Of a stretch of 15,200 nt of DNA, positions 1 through 8,318 are shown in pieces. The stretch is from Desulfobacteraceae bacterium. GTDB lineage: Bacteria > Desulfobacterota > DSM-4660 > Desulfatiglandales > Desulfatiglandaceae. How positions within the stretch are numbered: the first letter of the stretch is position 1; every line of letters starts with the position of its first letter. Made by a program: the position numbers and the translations under genes. The DNA lies in the NCBI GenBank assembly GCA_020349865.1, contig CP070700.1, positions 4,872,953 through 4,888,152 on the forward strand, written 5' to 3'. The notes beneath the pieces were generated by a model that had not been told where the DNA came from, made no database searches, and worked only from the letters and a program-made list of their open reading frames with translations.

Positions 1-857
1 CCAATAAAGCAAGGGAATCGGCCCAATCCATGGATCTACCCCTTATAGTAGTTGATATTACAAAACGTCACCTGGACATGATTAAACATCCCAAGCACGG
101 CTATGGCAGCAATATGAATCCATGCATAGATTGCCATGCCCTCATGTTCAAAATCGCCGGAGAAATACTTGAAAAAGAAGGGGCTGATTTTATCCTGACC
201 GGGGAAGTTCTGGGCCAAAGGCCCATGTCTCAAAATAAAAAAGCCCTCGCCCAGATCGCCAATGAAAGTGGCCTTGGAGGCCTCCTTCTGAGGCCGCTTT
301 CTGCAAAGCGCCTTCCTGTGACCATTCTGGAAGAAAAGGGATGGGTGAAAAGGGAGCTGTTGATGGACTTTCAGGGCCGCTCAAGAAAACCGCAAATGGA
401 ACTGGCAAGAACCCTAAACATAGAAGGGTATCCTTCCCCAGCTGGCGGTTGTCTGCTTACCGAAAAAGTCTTTTCAAGACGGTTAAGAGACCTGTTTTCT
501 TCCCAAAGCAATCAGGATCTAAGAGAGATCGAACTCTTGAAATTGGGCAGGCATTTTAGAATATCGCCCCATGCAAAACTTGTAGTAGGAAGAAATGAAG
601 GCGAAAATAAAAAAATACGAACATTGTCCGGGCAGAATGATCTCATCCTGATATCAGCGTCCGTTCCTGGGCCCACTGTACTGTTGTCGGGAAGTTTTTC
701 AAATGCATCCCTTGAACTCGCGGCAGCCATCACAGCTTCATACAGTGACGGGGAGGATAGTAAGGAAATTGCTGTCAGGGTAATTGGAGGGTCTGAAGAC
801 AGGATGCTGATGACCAAAGTACATAAAAAGGAAGAATTTAAGCGATATATGATCTAA
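1..857 (+). CDS. ThiI/MnmA-like tRNA thiolation protein, 5'-truncated
   Basis: The reading frame is open back to the window edge (about ten codons before the first ATG at 30 read ...KARESAQS, in keeping with the family), so the true start and the ATP-binding PP-loop lie outside. Visible: an NPCIDCH motif soon after a region typical of the PP-loop ATPase fold, LTGEVLGQRPMSQ, and PAGGCLLT; the two Cys-bearing motifs resemble the catalytic cysteine pair of MnmA-type 2-thiouridylases. The last ~110 residues (LGRHFRISPHAKLVVGRNEGEN onward) resemble the small C-terminal domain related to the NFACT RNA-binding module found in stand-alone thiouridylase-like proteins. Family knowledge: these activate a tRNA uridine with ATP and transfer persulfide sulfur. 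The exact tRNA position modified cannot be told. It converges with the next gene, 51 bp away. Confidence 0.8.
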   Translation, partial: NKARESAQSMDLPLIVVDITKRHLDMIKHPKHGYGSNMNPCIDCHALMFKIAGEILEKEGADFILTGEVLGQRPMSQNKKALAQIANESGLGGLLLRPLSAKRLPVTILEEKGWVKRELLMDFQGRSRKPQMELARTLNIEGYPSPAGGCLLTEKVFSRRLRDLFSSQSNQDLREIELLKLGRHFRISPHAKLVVGRNEGENKKIRTLSGQNDLILISASVPGPTVLLSGSFSNASLELAAAITASYSDGEDSKEIAVRVIGGSEDRMLMTKVHKKEEFKRYMI

Positions 858-908
858 TTTTGTGATGGCTTGCACAAGGGGTACTGCTTAAGAAAATGCT
901 GCGCTACA

Positions 909-1781
909 TCAAAGGCGCAGGAGCCTTTCTAAGAAAGATTTCCGTCTCACCTCTTCCAGTTTCTTAAACCTTTCTTCCAATGCCTTTTTCTCGATCTCAA
1001 CCTCAATCAAGGTTTTTTGCTGCGCATCGGCAAGCTGATGGGCCTTCATACGCAGATCCAAAAGCTGTATTTCTTCCTTACGACTCAAATCGTCCTTTCG
1101 GATACTCGCAATTTTCTCCTGCAGAGGTTTAAGATCCTTATTGATTTGAGCAAGGTCCGCCTTTTTTGAGAGGATCAACGCTTTACTCTGATCAACCATT
1201 TCAAGCGGGCCTTTCTCTGTTTCCATAGTGATGAACAGATACAGAAATATCATGAAGCATACTAATATAAGCAGGGCGGATATTCTTAAAGCATATTTCG
1301 ATAAAAAGGCAAGAAAACGAACGATAAACTTAAAGTGAGCAAAAAAGCCCAAGGCAGAATCAGTCTTGGTATAAGTTACAGATCTCCCTTCCACTCTTTC
1401 TTTGAGTTCATCAATCGCACTTACCAGTGATCTGAACTTCTCTTCGAGTTCCGTGCCCAGTTCGCCATCAACGCATTTTTGCCTGGTGCCGTCACCGGCC
1501 TTATGCAAATGCTCAGCAAAATCGATAACACCTTTCAGGGGCTTGCTCAAATCCATTTCCGCAACGGGTTTGCCCACAAATTCTCTTTTAAGGTCTTCGA
1601 TATGCTTCTCTATAACTTCAATGTTCTCCTGTATATTAGCTCCGATTTTTTTCAAAAAAGGATCTTCGCACGCATATTCGCTGGCAATGCTCAGAATCAA
1701 GGCACTATCCTTTATCTCCTTTAAGGCCTTTTCAGGATCTTGTTTTATGTGCTTTTTCCTGTCTATGATTTGTGTGTCCAT
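909..1781 (-). CDS. Membrane-anchored coiled-coil protein of unknown function
   Basis: I do not recognise a family. The 290-residue product has no N-terminal signal peptide. It has a charged, helical N-terminal half (about 1-135), one strongly hydrophobic segment at about 167-185 preceded by basic residues (K151, R155, K162, R166), then a long Lys/Glu-rich helix (about 195-285) with the heptad-like spacing of a coiled coil. By the positive-inside rule the N-terminal half would be cytoplasmic and the coiled coil outside, but both flanks are charged, so topology is uncertain. The start is the first ATG; a GAAGGAG sequence lies about 40 nt upstream, too far to be its ribosome site. A good promoter candidate lies upstream. 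It follows the fdh operon in the same direction, but the 188-bp gap and own promoter suggest separate transcription. Confidence 0.6.
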   Translation of the reverse strand: MDTQIIDRKKHIKQDPEKALKEIKDSALILSIASEYACEDPFLKKIGANIQENIEVIEKHIEDLKREFVGKPVAEMDLSKPLKGVIDFAEHLHKAGDGTRQKCVDGELGTELEEKFRSLVSAIDELKERVEGRSVTYTKTDSALGFFAHFKFIVRFLAFLSKYALRISALLILVCFMIFLYLFITMETEKGPLEMVDQSKALILSKKADLAQINKDLKPLQEKIASIRKDDLSRKEEIQLLDLRMKAHQLADAQQKTLIEVEIEKKALEERFKKLEEVRRKSFLERLLRL

Positions 1782-1860
1782 ATTCTAAAACAATCCGAAA
1801 AAATCGAGCTTTCTGCTGCTCCTTCTTCTTGTAATTAAAAAATTGTCTTTTATTTATCAC

Positions 1861-1890
1861 ATTATATCAAAAAATCCAAGTCATCATCAA
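1861..1890 (-). promoter_or_regulatory. Candidate sigma70 promoter for the coiled-coil protein gene
   Basis: On the minus strand TTGATG (1890-1885) is followed after 18 nt by a perfect TATAAT (1866-1861). It points at the gene starting at 1781 and would leave a leader of roughly 70 nt. The -10 is exact and the -35 matches at four of six positions. AT-rich surroundings make chance matches likely, so this is a candidate only. Confidence 0.45.
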
Positions 1891-1969
1891 TTTAAAACTT
1901 CATAATATGCTGGTCGAACGCCACTTTGTCCTGTAAAAGGGCTAAACTGTTATGTCTCATTATTTTAAA

Positions 1970-3892
1970 TCAAACAGCAGCCAGACCGATCCGGTAACAG
2001 CGCAAACAGCGGGCCGACTCTTTGAATGCTTCAGCCGGGGAAACGCCCGACTCTACCTCGTCAAAGCTTTTTATCCTTGTAGCTGGATCAAGGGCCTTCA
2101 GGTGAGGTCTTTGCGTCTGACCGGCGAAGGGCATTTTCTCTTTCGGATCATAGACACCCAACTCACCGATCGCCTTGTCCATCCAATCGGCATCCTCAGG
2201 TTTGCATTCGCCCGTCTCCAGGAAATGGGCTATGAACCGGGCCGCATTTTTGCCGGCCGCCAGGGCGGCAATCAGGGTGGCCGGCCCGGTGATGCAGTCT
2301 CCGCCGCCGAAAACGTTTGGTTGGGACGATTGAAAAGTTATATCGTCCACCACCAGGGTTTTCCAGCGGGTTATCTCCGTCCCTTCGGGCAATACGCGGT
2401 CCACGACTACAACCTGGCCGATGGCGGGCACCATGGCGTCGCACTCTATTACGAAATTGCTCCCCTCAATAGGTATGGGCCTTCGCCGGCCGGACTCATC
2501 AGGTTCGCCCAGCTCCATTTTAAGGCACTCCAGGCCGGACACCTTGCCGTTCTCGGCCAAAATCTTAATCGGCTGGACCAAAAAATTAAACTTAATTCCT
2601 TCTTCCTTGGCCTCCTCAATCTCCACAGCATCGGCCGGCATCTCGGCCTCGGTCCGCCGGTAGATCAAGTTAACGTCGTCAAAGCCGATGCGCATGGCAG
2701 AGCGCACGCAATCCATGGCCACGTTGCCGCCGCCAATCACGGCTATTTTCTTCCCTTCAATGGGCCGACGGCCAAAGGCAATTTCGCGCAAAAAGTGGAT
2801 ACCGGTCATGAATCGCTCATATCCTGCGTCCTCTCCTTCGCAGCGCATAGCGGACGCTTCCGGGGCGCCAACGCCGACAAAGACGGCCTTGTATCCTTCC
2901 TTGGCCAGGTCATCCATGGTAACGTCCTGACCCACATTGACGCCGTAACGTATTTCAGCTCCCACCTTTTCTACCAGCGATACCTCGTAATTCAATATGT
3001 CCGGCGGCAGACGGTAATCGGGGATGCCCGCCTTGGCCATACCTCCCGGTTCAGGCAAGGCTTCGAAAATGGTTGTTTTGTAACCTCTACGCCCAAGGTA
3101 GTAAGCACAAGAAAGCCCGGACGGTCCGGCTCCTATGATGGCCACTTTTTCTTGCTTGGCCTCAGCGGTTAAAAACTCAGGTTCGACCCCCCGGGCCAAT
3201 TCCCGGTCAGCGGCAAATCGCTTAAGGGCCTTGATTGCAATAGGCTCATCCATCAGTCCACGCCGGCAGTTGAACTCACACGGCCTGACACATACCCGAC
3301 CGATTGTGCCAGGCAGGCAGCAGTCCCTGCGGATGATTTCAAGGGCCTCCTCCCACCGGCCTAAATGGATTTTTTCCACGTACCCTGGAATATCCAGGTG
3401 AGAAGGACACGCATTGATGCAAGGAGCCGTGATCTTGGCCACGTAATTGGCTCTGGGTATTGGTTTTTTCTCTTTGATAGCCTTCAAGAAATCACTCCGG
3501 CCGTGTTCAATAGCATCCAGAACAGGGCGCGGAGAGGTTAGTCCGATATCGCAATACGAGCTGTCCATGACAAACCGGGCCAGGTATTCCAACATGTCCA
3601 GGTCACCCTCAGTCCCCTGGCCTTCGCAGATACGCTCAAGAATAGCGCTCATTCGATACGTGCACTCGCGACACGGCGCACAGTGCCCGCAAGAATGCTT
3701 TGCGGCCTGGGCACTGTATTCCCGAGTCATATCAACAATATTCACAGAGGCATCCCAAACAAACATGCCATTCCAGCCCATAAAGGCCTTGAGCGGTTTT
3801 TCCTTGCCGAACTGGGCAGGCAGGTCATCCGTTTGCGCCAGACCCGAGCTGTCCTTCCATTTGCCCCAGGTGGAGAAGACAAGATTTTCCAT
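1970..3892 (-). CDS. Formate dehydrogenase partner: NuoF C-terminal Fe-S domain fused to GltD/NfnB-like NAD(P)H flavoprotein
   Basis: Likely beta subunit of an NAD(P)-linked formate dehydrogenase, passing electrons between FdhA and NAD(P)+. Numbering from the start chosen here (640 residues): residues ~38-135 match the end of NuoF, with SCGHCAPCREC (C68, C71, C74) and C114 as ligands of one 4Fe-4S cluster, but the FMN/NADH-binding part of NuoF is absent. Residues ~155-215 hold GltD-type cysteines (C158, C162, C191/C192, C201, C205, C209). Then come an FAD-binding GAGPSGL (254-260), an NAD(P)-binding GGGNVAMD (387-394), YRRTEAEMPA (411-420) and FGGGD (528-532). The C-terminus carries RCLRC. 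The frame also opens at ATG 3928, but AAGGA sits 5 nt before the ATG at 3892, and homology begins there. It follows fdhA by 43 bp in the same direction, so co-transcription is expected. Preference for NADP over NAD cannot be read reliably. Confidence 0.88.
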   Translation of the reverse strand: MENLVFSTWGKWKDSSGLAQTDDLPAQFGKEKPLKAFMGWNGMFVWDASVNIVDMTREYSAQAAKHSCGHCAPCRECTYRMSAILERICEGQGTEGDLDMLEYLARFVMDSSYCDIGLTSPRPVLDAIEHGRSDFLKAIKEKKPIPRANYVAKITAPCINACPSHLDIPGYVEKIHLGRWEEALEIIRRDCCLPGTIGRVCVRPCEFNCRRGLMDEPIAIKALKRFAADRELARGVEPEFLTAEAKQEKVAIIGAGPSGLSCAYYLGRRGYKTTIFEALPEPGGMAKAGIPDYRLPPDILNYEVSLVEKVGAEIRYGVNVGQDVTMDDLAKEGYKAVFVGVGAPEASAMRCEGEDAGYERFMTGIHFLREIAFGRRPIEGKKIAVIGGGNVAMDCVRSAMRIGFDDVNLIYRRTEAEMPADAVEIEEAKEEGIKFNFLVQPIKILAENGKVSGLECLKMELGEPDESGRRRPIPIEGSNFVIECDAMVPAIGQVVVVDRVLPEGTEITRWKTLVVDDITFQSSQPNVFGGGDCITGPATLIAALAAGKNAARFIAHFLETGECKPEDADWMDKAIGELGVYDPKEKMPFAGQTQRPHLKALDPATRIKSFDEVESGVSPAEAFKESARCLRCYRIGLAAV

Positions 3893-3935
3893 ATTCATCC
3901 TTTCTGCTTTTTGTAATTCTGCGACCATTGTCTAT

Positions 3936-6704
3936 CTAAGCCTTCTCTATGCGCACCGCACATACCTTATACTCGGGTATCTTGGCCGTCGGATCAAGAG
4001 CCGTATTGGTCAGCCTATTGGCTGCGGCATTGGCATAATGAAAAGGGATAAAGATCGTGCCCTTTACTGCTTTTTCGGATAGCCTGGCCTTTGCTTCGAT
4101 CTCACCTCTTCTTGATGAGATTTTCAAGGGATCTCCATTCTCTATCTCATAAGCCTCTGCATCCTGTGCTGAAAGCTCCACAAAGCATTCGGCCGCAAGC
4201 TCATTGAGCCCCTCTGTTTTCATAGTCATGGTTCCCGTGTGATACTGATAAAGAACACGGCCGGTGGTAAGATAGAGAGGGTATTGCTCATCCGGCAACT
4301 CTGCCGGTGGTATGTAGTCTATGGCATGGAAAACCCCCAGCCCGCATGTAAACTGGTCCACATGGAGACAGGGTGTTCCCGGATGATCAGTTTCAGGACA
4401 CGGCCAATGGATCCCATCAAATTCCAGGCGGACGTAATTTATCCCGCAATAAGAGGGCGTGACCTCTGCAATCTCCTTCATAATATCCTCCGCGCTCTCG
4501 TAATTCATTGGGTATTCCATTCTGCCCGAAAGGTCGGCGATAATCTTCCAGTCCTCCCTGGCCTCCCCAGGGGCATTCACGGCCTTGCGAATTCGCTGGA
4601 CCTTTCTTTCAGTGTTGACAAAAGTCCCTTCTTTCTCTGCAAAGGATGCAGAGGGGAGAACTACATCGGCCATTTGGGCCGTTTCCGTAAGGAAAATATC
4701 TTGCACCACAAGGAAATCCAGGTTTTCCAGGCTTTTTTCTGCATGGTTTAGGTCAGGATCTGATACCATGGGGTTCTCGCCAATGATATAGAGTCCCTTC
4801 ATCTTTCCCTCATGGGCCTTTTCCATCATATCGGTGGCCGTAATTCCGGGTTGTTCGGGGAGCTTTTCTACGCCCCACGCCTTTGCCATTCGATCACGGA
4901 CAGCCAGATCGGCCACCTGCTGGTATCCTGTGTACACATTGGGCAGTGCGCCCATGTCGCAGGCTCCCTGGACATTGTTCTGACCTCGAAGCGGATTAAC
5001 GCCACCACCCTCAACCCCCACGTTGCCGCAGAGCATGGCCAAATTTGCAAGGGACTTTACATTATCAGTACCGGTGGTGTGCTGTGTGATACCCATGGCA
5101 TAAAGGATTGACGCTGCAGGTGCCCGGGCATAGAGGCGGGCCGCCTCAATGAGCAGCTCCGCAGGGATTCCGGTGATTTCTTTAACATATTCGGGGGTGT
5201 ATTTCTCCACTGCTTTTTTTAACTCATCAAGTCCCATAGTGCGAGCCGTGATATAACCTTCATCATAGAGGTTCTCTTTTATGATAATATGCATCATCCC
5301 GTTAAGATAGGCCACATCCGTTCCAGGGTTGGGTCTCAGCCAGACAGTAGCAAAACGCGTGATCGGGATCTTGCGGGGATCGACCACGATCAACTTTGCT
5401 CCTTTAAAGGTCACGGCCCGCTTCACATAGGAAGAGAGAACCGGATGATTCTCCGTTGTGTTTGATCCCGTAATCAGTATAGCGTCTGCCTTTTCAATAT
5501 CGCCGATGGGATTCGTCATGGCGCCACTTCCGAAAGCTGCGGCCAGACCGGCCACGGTTGATGAATGTCAGAGCCGGGCGCAGTGGTCAATATTGTTGGT
5601 TCCTATCACGGCCCTGGTAAATTTCTGGGCAAGATAGTTTTCTTCATTGGTGATGCGAGCACTGCTCAACACCATAATGGAATCCGGGCCCGAGTCCTTC
5701 TTGATTTGGCTCAGCTTTTCCGCAACAAGGTTGAGTGCATCATCCCATGACGCCTCTCTGAATTTTCCATTCTCCTTGATCAAAGGGGTCTTTAGTCGTT
5801 CAGTGTCATGAATAAAATCGTATCCAAACCGCCCTTTCACACAGAGGCTTCCAAAGTTAGGGCCCACATCTTCCACACCGGTCACCTTCACAACTCTGCT
5901 ATCCCTCACATGAAGATAGAGCTGGCATCCGACACCGCAATACGCACAGGTGCTTCGAATCTTCCTTGCCTCATTCGAAGAGCGCTCCGACAAAAGGTCT
6001 TCTTTTAGAATAAGGGCACCCACCGGACAGTCCTGGATACATTCCCCGCAGAACACGCAATTCGAATCCTTCAGAGGACGGTCTCCGTCTGTCACAATCT
6101 TGGATTCACGGCCCTTGTGATCGAAGTTGATGGCGTTATTTACCTGGACTTCATTGCAGGCCTGCACGCAGCGGCCGCAAAGGATACATCTGGAAAAATC
6201 GCGGACAATAAAAGGGTTTACGTTCTCAGTGGGATAGCGGACCTCGGCAGGGACAAAATGATTTGTCTTGACCTGGTATTGAACGGCTAGATCCTGCAAA
6301 CGGCACTCGCCGTATGCCGGGCATAGGTCCTCATGCTCCTTTGCCGCCATGGACTTTAGTTGAAAGTCGGTCCATGAATCAATGCCACGGTCCTGCACAA
6401 GGCAGTTATGATGCCCGGACGCAAGCAGCACTTCAAGATTCGTCCGGCGCGCATTGATAACCCGTGAGTTTTCAGTCCTGACCACCATGTTAGACGCCAC
6501 ATGTGTGGCACACGAGGCCACGAGATTTTGTGCGCCTTCTACTTCGACCAAACAAATCCTGCACGCACCCGTAGGTGAGGCACCTTTTAAATAGCAAAGG
6601 GTGGGAATATCGAAGCCGTTTCGCTGCGCTACCTGAAGGATTGTTTCACCAGATGTAAAAGAAACTTCTTGACCATCTATGACAATTACATTTTCAGAAT
6701 CCAT
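3936..6704 (-). CDS. fdhA: Selenocysteine-containing formate dehydrogenase catalytic subunit (NuoG-like N-terminus plus molybdopterin domain)
   Basis: Oxidises formate to CO2, or the reverse, at a Mo/W-bis-pyranopterin site. A single 922-residue protein is split by an in-frame TGA at 5568-5570 (codon 379). The two halves join as DHCARL-U-HSSTVAGLAAAFG, exactly the FdhA active-site region where Sec or Cys binds the metal, and a SECIS hairpin follows. Order of domains: a 2Fe-2S ferredoxin domain (C37, C48, C51, C65); a His-Cys cluster region (H98/H99, C101, C128, C134); two 4Fe-4S clusters (C173, C176, C179, C183 and C216, C219, C222, C226); the molybdopterin domain with its own cluster (C253, C256, C260, C288), Sec379 and the adjacent His380; and a C-terminal dinucleotide-binding domain. 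AGGAG lies 5 nt before the ATG. No signal peptide or Tat motif, so cytoplasmic. First gene of the operon; the NAD(P)H flavoprotein follows. Odd: about 24 extra residues lie between C101 and C128. Confidence 0.95.
5539..5570 (-). promoter_or_regulatory. Selenocysteine UGA codon with bacterial SECIS hairpin
   Basis: On the minus strand the UGA (5570-5568) is followed after 12 nt by a hairpin at 5555-5539. A six-pair stem, GUGGCC/GGCCGC with one G-U pair, is closed around the loop GGUCU (5549-5545). The GGUCU begins 18 nt after the UGA. From memory, the E. coli fdhF SECIS has the same loop sequence at the same distance, and it is the part bound by SelB. The hairpin lies inside the coding sequence, as is normal for bacteria. 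Confidence 0.9.
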
Positions 6705-6768
6705 TGCAACTCCTGACTTTTAGAACGTATGAAACCAGTGATAGTGAATAAATTCTCAAGCGCGGTCG

Positions 6769-6798
6769 AGTATAGCAGAAAGAAATATTTTTTTTCAA
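6769..6798 (-). promoter_or_regulatory. Candidate sigma70 promoter of the fdh operon
   Basis: On the minus strand TTGAAA (6798-6793) and TATACT (6774-6769) are separated by 18 nt and point at fdhA. Transcription would start near 6762, giving a leader of about 58 nt that ends in a strong AGGAG ribosome site (6714-6710). Confidence 0.5.
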
Positions 6799-6842
6799 AG
6801 CTTTTTTTGAGACATTTTTTCTAAAAAATCTGGACAAAAGCC

Positions 6843-6871
6843 TTGACAAAACAAAAAGTGGCGCCTACAAA
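6843..6871 (+). promoter_or_regulatory. Candidate sigma70 promoter of the 2-oxoacid oxidoreductase operon
   Basis: A perfect TTGACA (6843-6848) is followed after 17 nt by TACAAA (6866-6871), a four-of-six -10 match. It points at the ferredoxin gene and would give a leader of about 110 nt. It lies only about 45 bp from the oppositely directed fdh promoter candidate, so a regulator bound between them could act on both operons. An A/T palindrome, ATTTTTTCTAAAAAAT, lies just upstream at 6814-6829. Confidence 0.5.
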
Positions 6872-6991
6872 GAAAACCCTTTGAAAAAAATCTGGCGTAT
6901 AGGCAACTCATATACAGTTGATGCCAGCAAAGAATCCATGCCCAGAGGACGTGGATTTATATTTTCTTTCAAATTCAAGCGGCTTAAGGTC

Positions 6992-7234
6992 ATGGCAAAA
7001 CAGACGAAAAAAGGCAAGATAATTATCGACAGGGAGAGATGTAAGGGCTGTCAAATCTGTATCGATATCTGTCCCACCAACAGAATCGAAGTGGACAAAT
7101 CGCTCAATAAAAAAGGCTATTCCCCAGCCCGGTTCAAGGACAACGTATCAGAAGGCGAAAAAGGCTGCACCGGATGCACCCAGTGCGCCACGGTCTGTCC
7201 CGAAGTAGCCATCGAGGTGTATCGTGCCAAGTGA
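6992..7234 (+). CDS. 2x[4Fe-4S] ferredoxin subunit (delta) of 2-oxoacid:ferredoxin oxidoreductase
   Basis: An 80-residue ferredoxin with two CxxCxxCxxxC motifs: C17, C20, C23, C27 and C59, C62, C65, C69, the second and fourth Cys of the motifs being followed by the usual spacing and Pro. It relays electrons from the TPP site to a free ferredoxin. The frame is open further upstream, to a TTG at 6881, but the added residues (basic, no Fe-S similarity) do not fit the family, whereas MAKQTKKGKIIIDRERC is a typical start; an AAGG lies just before this ATG, at short spacing. The last 11 nt overlap the alpha subunit gene, pointing to coupled translation. Often named KorD or VorD. Confidence 0.85.
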   Translation: MAKQTKKGKIIIDRERCKGCQICIDICPTNRIEVDKSLNKKGYSPARFKDNVSEGEKGCTGCTQCATVCPEVAIEVYRAK

Positions 7235-8318
7235 AAAAATGTTAATGCGCGGTTCCCACGTGGTCGGTGAGGCGGCCGTGCGCGCCGGCTGCCGTTATTA
7301 TTTCGGCTATCCCATAACGCCTCAGAATGAGCTCCCCGAATACCTCTCCGCCCGCATGCTCGACGTAGGAGGGACGTTCATTCAGGGTGAAAGCGAGGTT
7401 GCCTCGATCAATATGGTCCTGGGCGCCTCGGCCGCTGGAGGCCGGGCCATGACCTCGTCGTCATCACCGGGCATCTCCTTGAAGCAAGAGGGCATCTCAT
7501 ACATGGCCGGCATGGAGCTGCCGGCCGTCGTCATCAATATGATGCGCGGTGGCCCTGGCCTGGGTAATATCGCGGCCTCGGCGGCCGACTACTTCCAGGC
7601 CACACGGGGCGGCGGCCACGGTGACTACCACACCCCGGTGCTGGCCCCGGCCGGCTGCCAGGAACTGGCTGAGCTGACATTTGTGGCATTTGACCTTGCC
7701 GACAAGTACCGCAACCCGGTAATGCTGCTGGGCGATGGTCTGATGGGTCAGGTCATGGAGCCGGTTATCTTTCCTGATTTTATAGACCTTGATGACTTGC
7801 CCAAAAAGGACTGGATCCTGAACGGCTGTGAAGACCGGGAGCCTCGTGCCCTCTTTTCCATGCTCCTAGGCCAGAAAGGCGAACTCTATTACCATAACAT
7901 GGACCTCCAGAAAATATACGACCGTATAACGGCCGAGGAGCAACGCTGGGAGACCAAGAAGACTGATGACGCGGAGATAATCGTGGTCGCCTATGGGACG
8001 GCTGCACGCATTGCAGAAAGCGCCATGGATGAGCTGCGGAACGAGGGTTTGGCCGTTGGCCTGTTCCGGCCGATCACCCTGTGGCCCTATCCCATAGATG
8101 CCTTGCGCGAATTGGCCCAAAACGGATGTAAAGTAACCGTCTTCGAGTTATGCCTGGGCCAAATGGTCGAAGACGTAGTTCTTTCCGTTGGCGAGCGGGC
8201 CGAGATCTACTTTTACGGCGTTCCTGGCGGCGTCATCCCCACACCGGCCGAAGTGGCCGCGTTTCTGCGTTCGGTTGCTAAAGGTGACGGCAAGGTGGGT
8301 CGGAGGATTGAAGTATGA
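7224..8318 (+). CDS. vorB: 2-oxoacid:ferredoxin oxidoreductase alpha subunit (VorB/KorA family)
   Basis: Binds the pyrimidine side of TPP and, with the beta subunit, cleaves a 2-oxoacid to acyl-CoA and CO2. Family features: MLMRGSHVVGEAAVRAGC at the start, FGYPITPQNELPEYLS (about 28-43), GESEVASINMVLGAS, TSSSSPGISLKQEG, MMRGGPGLGN, and the transketolase C-terminal-like region VAYGTAARIAESAM followed by FRPITLWPYP. At 364 residues it has the usual length. A GTG start is chosen because GAGGTG precedes it by 4 nt and the residues after it align with the family; an ATG five codons later is the alternative. The PITPQNE form is one I associate with proteins annotated VorB (branched-chain 2-oxoacid), but KorA enzymes are close, so the substrate (2-oxoisovalerate, 2-oxoglutarate or other) is not settled. 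It overlaps the beta gene by 4 nt. Confidence 0.9.
   Translation: MPSEKMLMRGSHVVGEAAVRAGCRYYFGYPITPQNELPEYLSARMLDVGGTFIQGESEVASINMVLGASAAGGRAMTSSSSPGISLKQEGISYMAGMELPAVVINMMRGGPGLGNIAASAADYFQATRGGGHGDYHTPVLAPAGCQELAELTFVAFDLADKYRNPVMLLGDGLMGQVMEPVIFPDFIDLDDLPKKDWILNGCEDREPRALFSMLLGQKGELYYHNMDLQKIYDRITAEEQRWETKKTDDAEIIVVAYGTAARIAESAMDELRNEGLAVGLFRPITLWPYPIDALRELAQNGCKVTVFELCLGQMVEDVVLSVGERAEIYFYGVPGGVIPTPAEVAAFLRSVAKGDGKVGRRIEV

Noticed and set aside
899..920. CTGCGC/GCGCAG hairpin between the two convergent genes as a terminator
   Set aside because: A six-pair stem with a 10-nt loop and no T-tract on either strand, and it overlaps the stop codon of the minus-strand gene.
1952..3172. 406-residue open frame on the plus strand
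   Set aside because: It lies opposite the GltD-type flavoprotein, whose motifs are unmistakable; the plus-strand product has no family features and its length reflects the GC-rich codon pattern of the real gene.
3936..5555. Separate 539-residue molybdopterin oxidoreductase gene starting at GTG
   Set aside because: The GTG is codon 384 of fdhA, inside the SECIS stem and without its own ribosome site; the frame is continuous with the upstream half through the Sec UGA.
6881..6991. Longer ferredoxin from a TTG start with a basic leader
   Set aside because: The TTG is within a few bases of the predicted transcription start, and the added residues have no Fe-S or signal features; the ATG at 6992 fits the family start.
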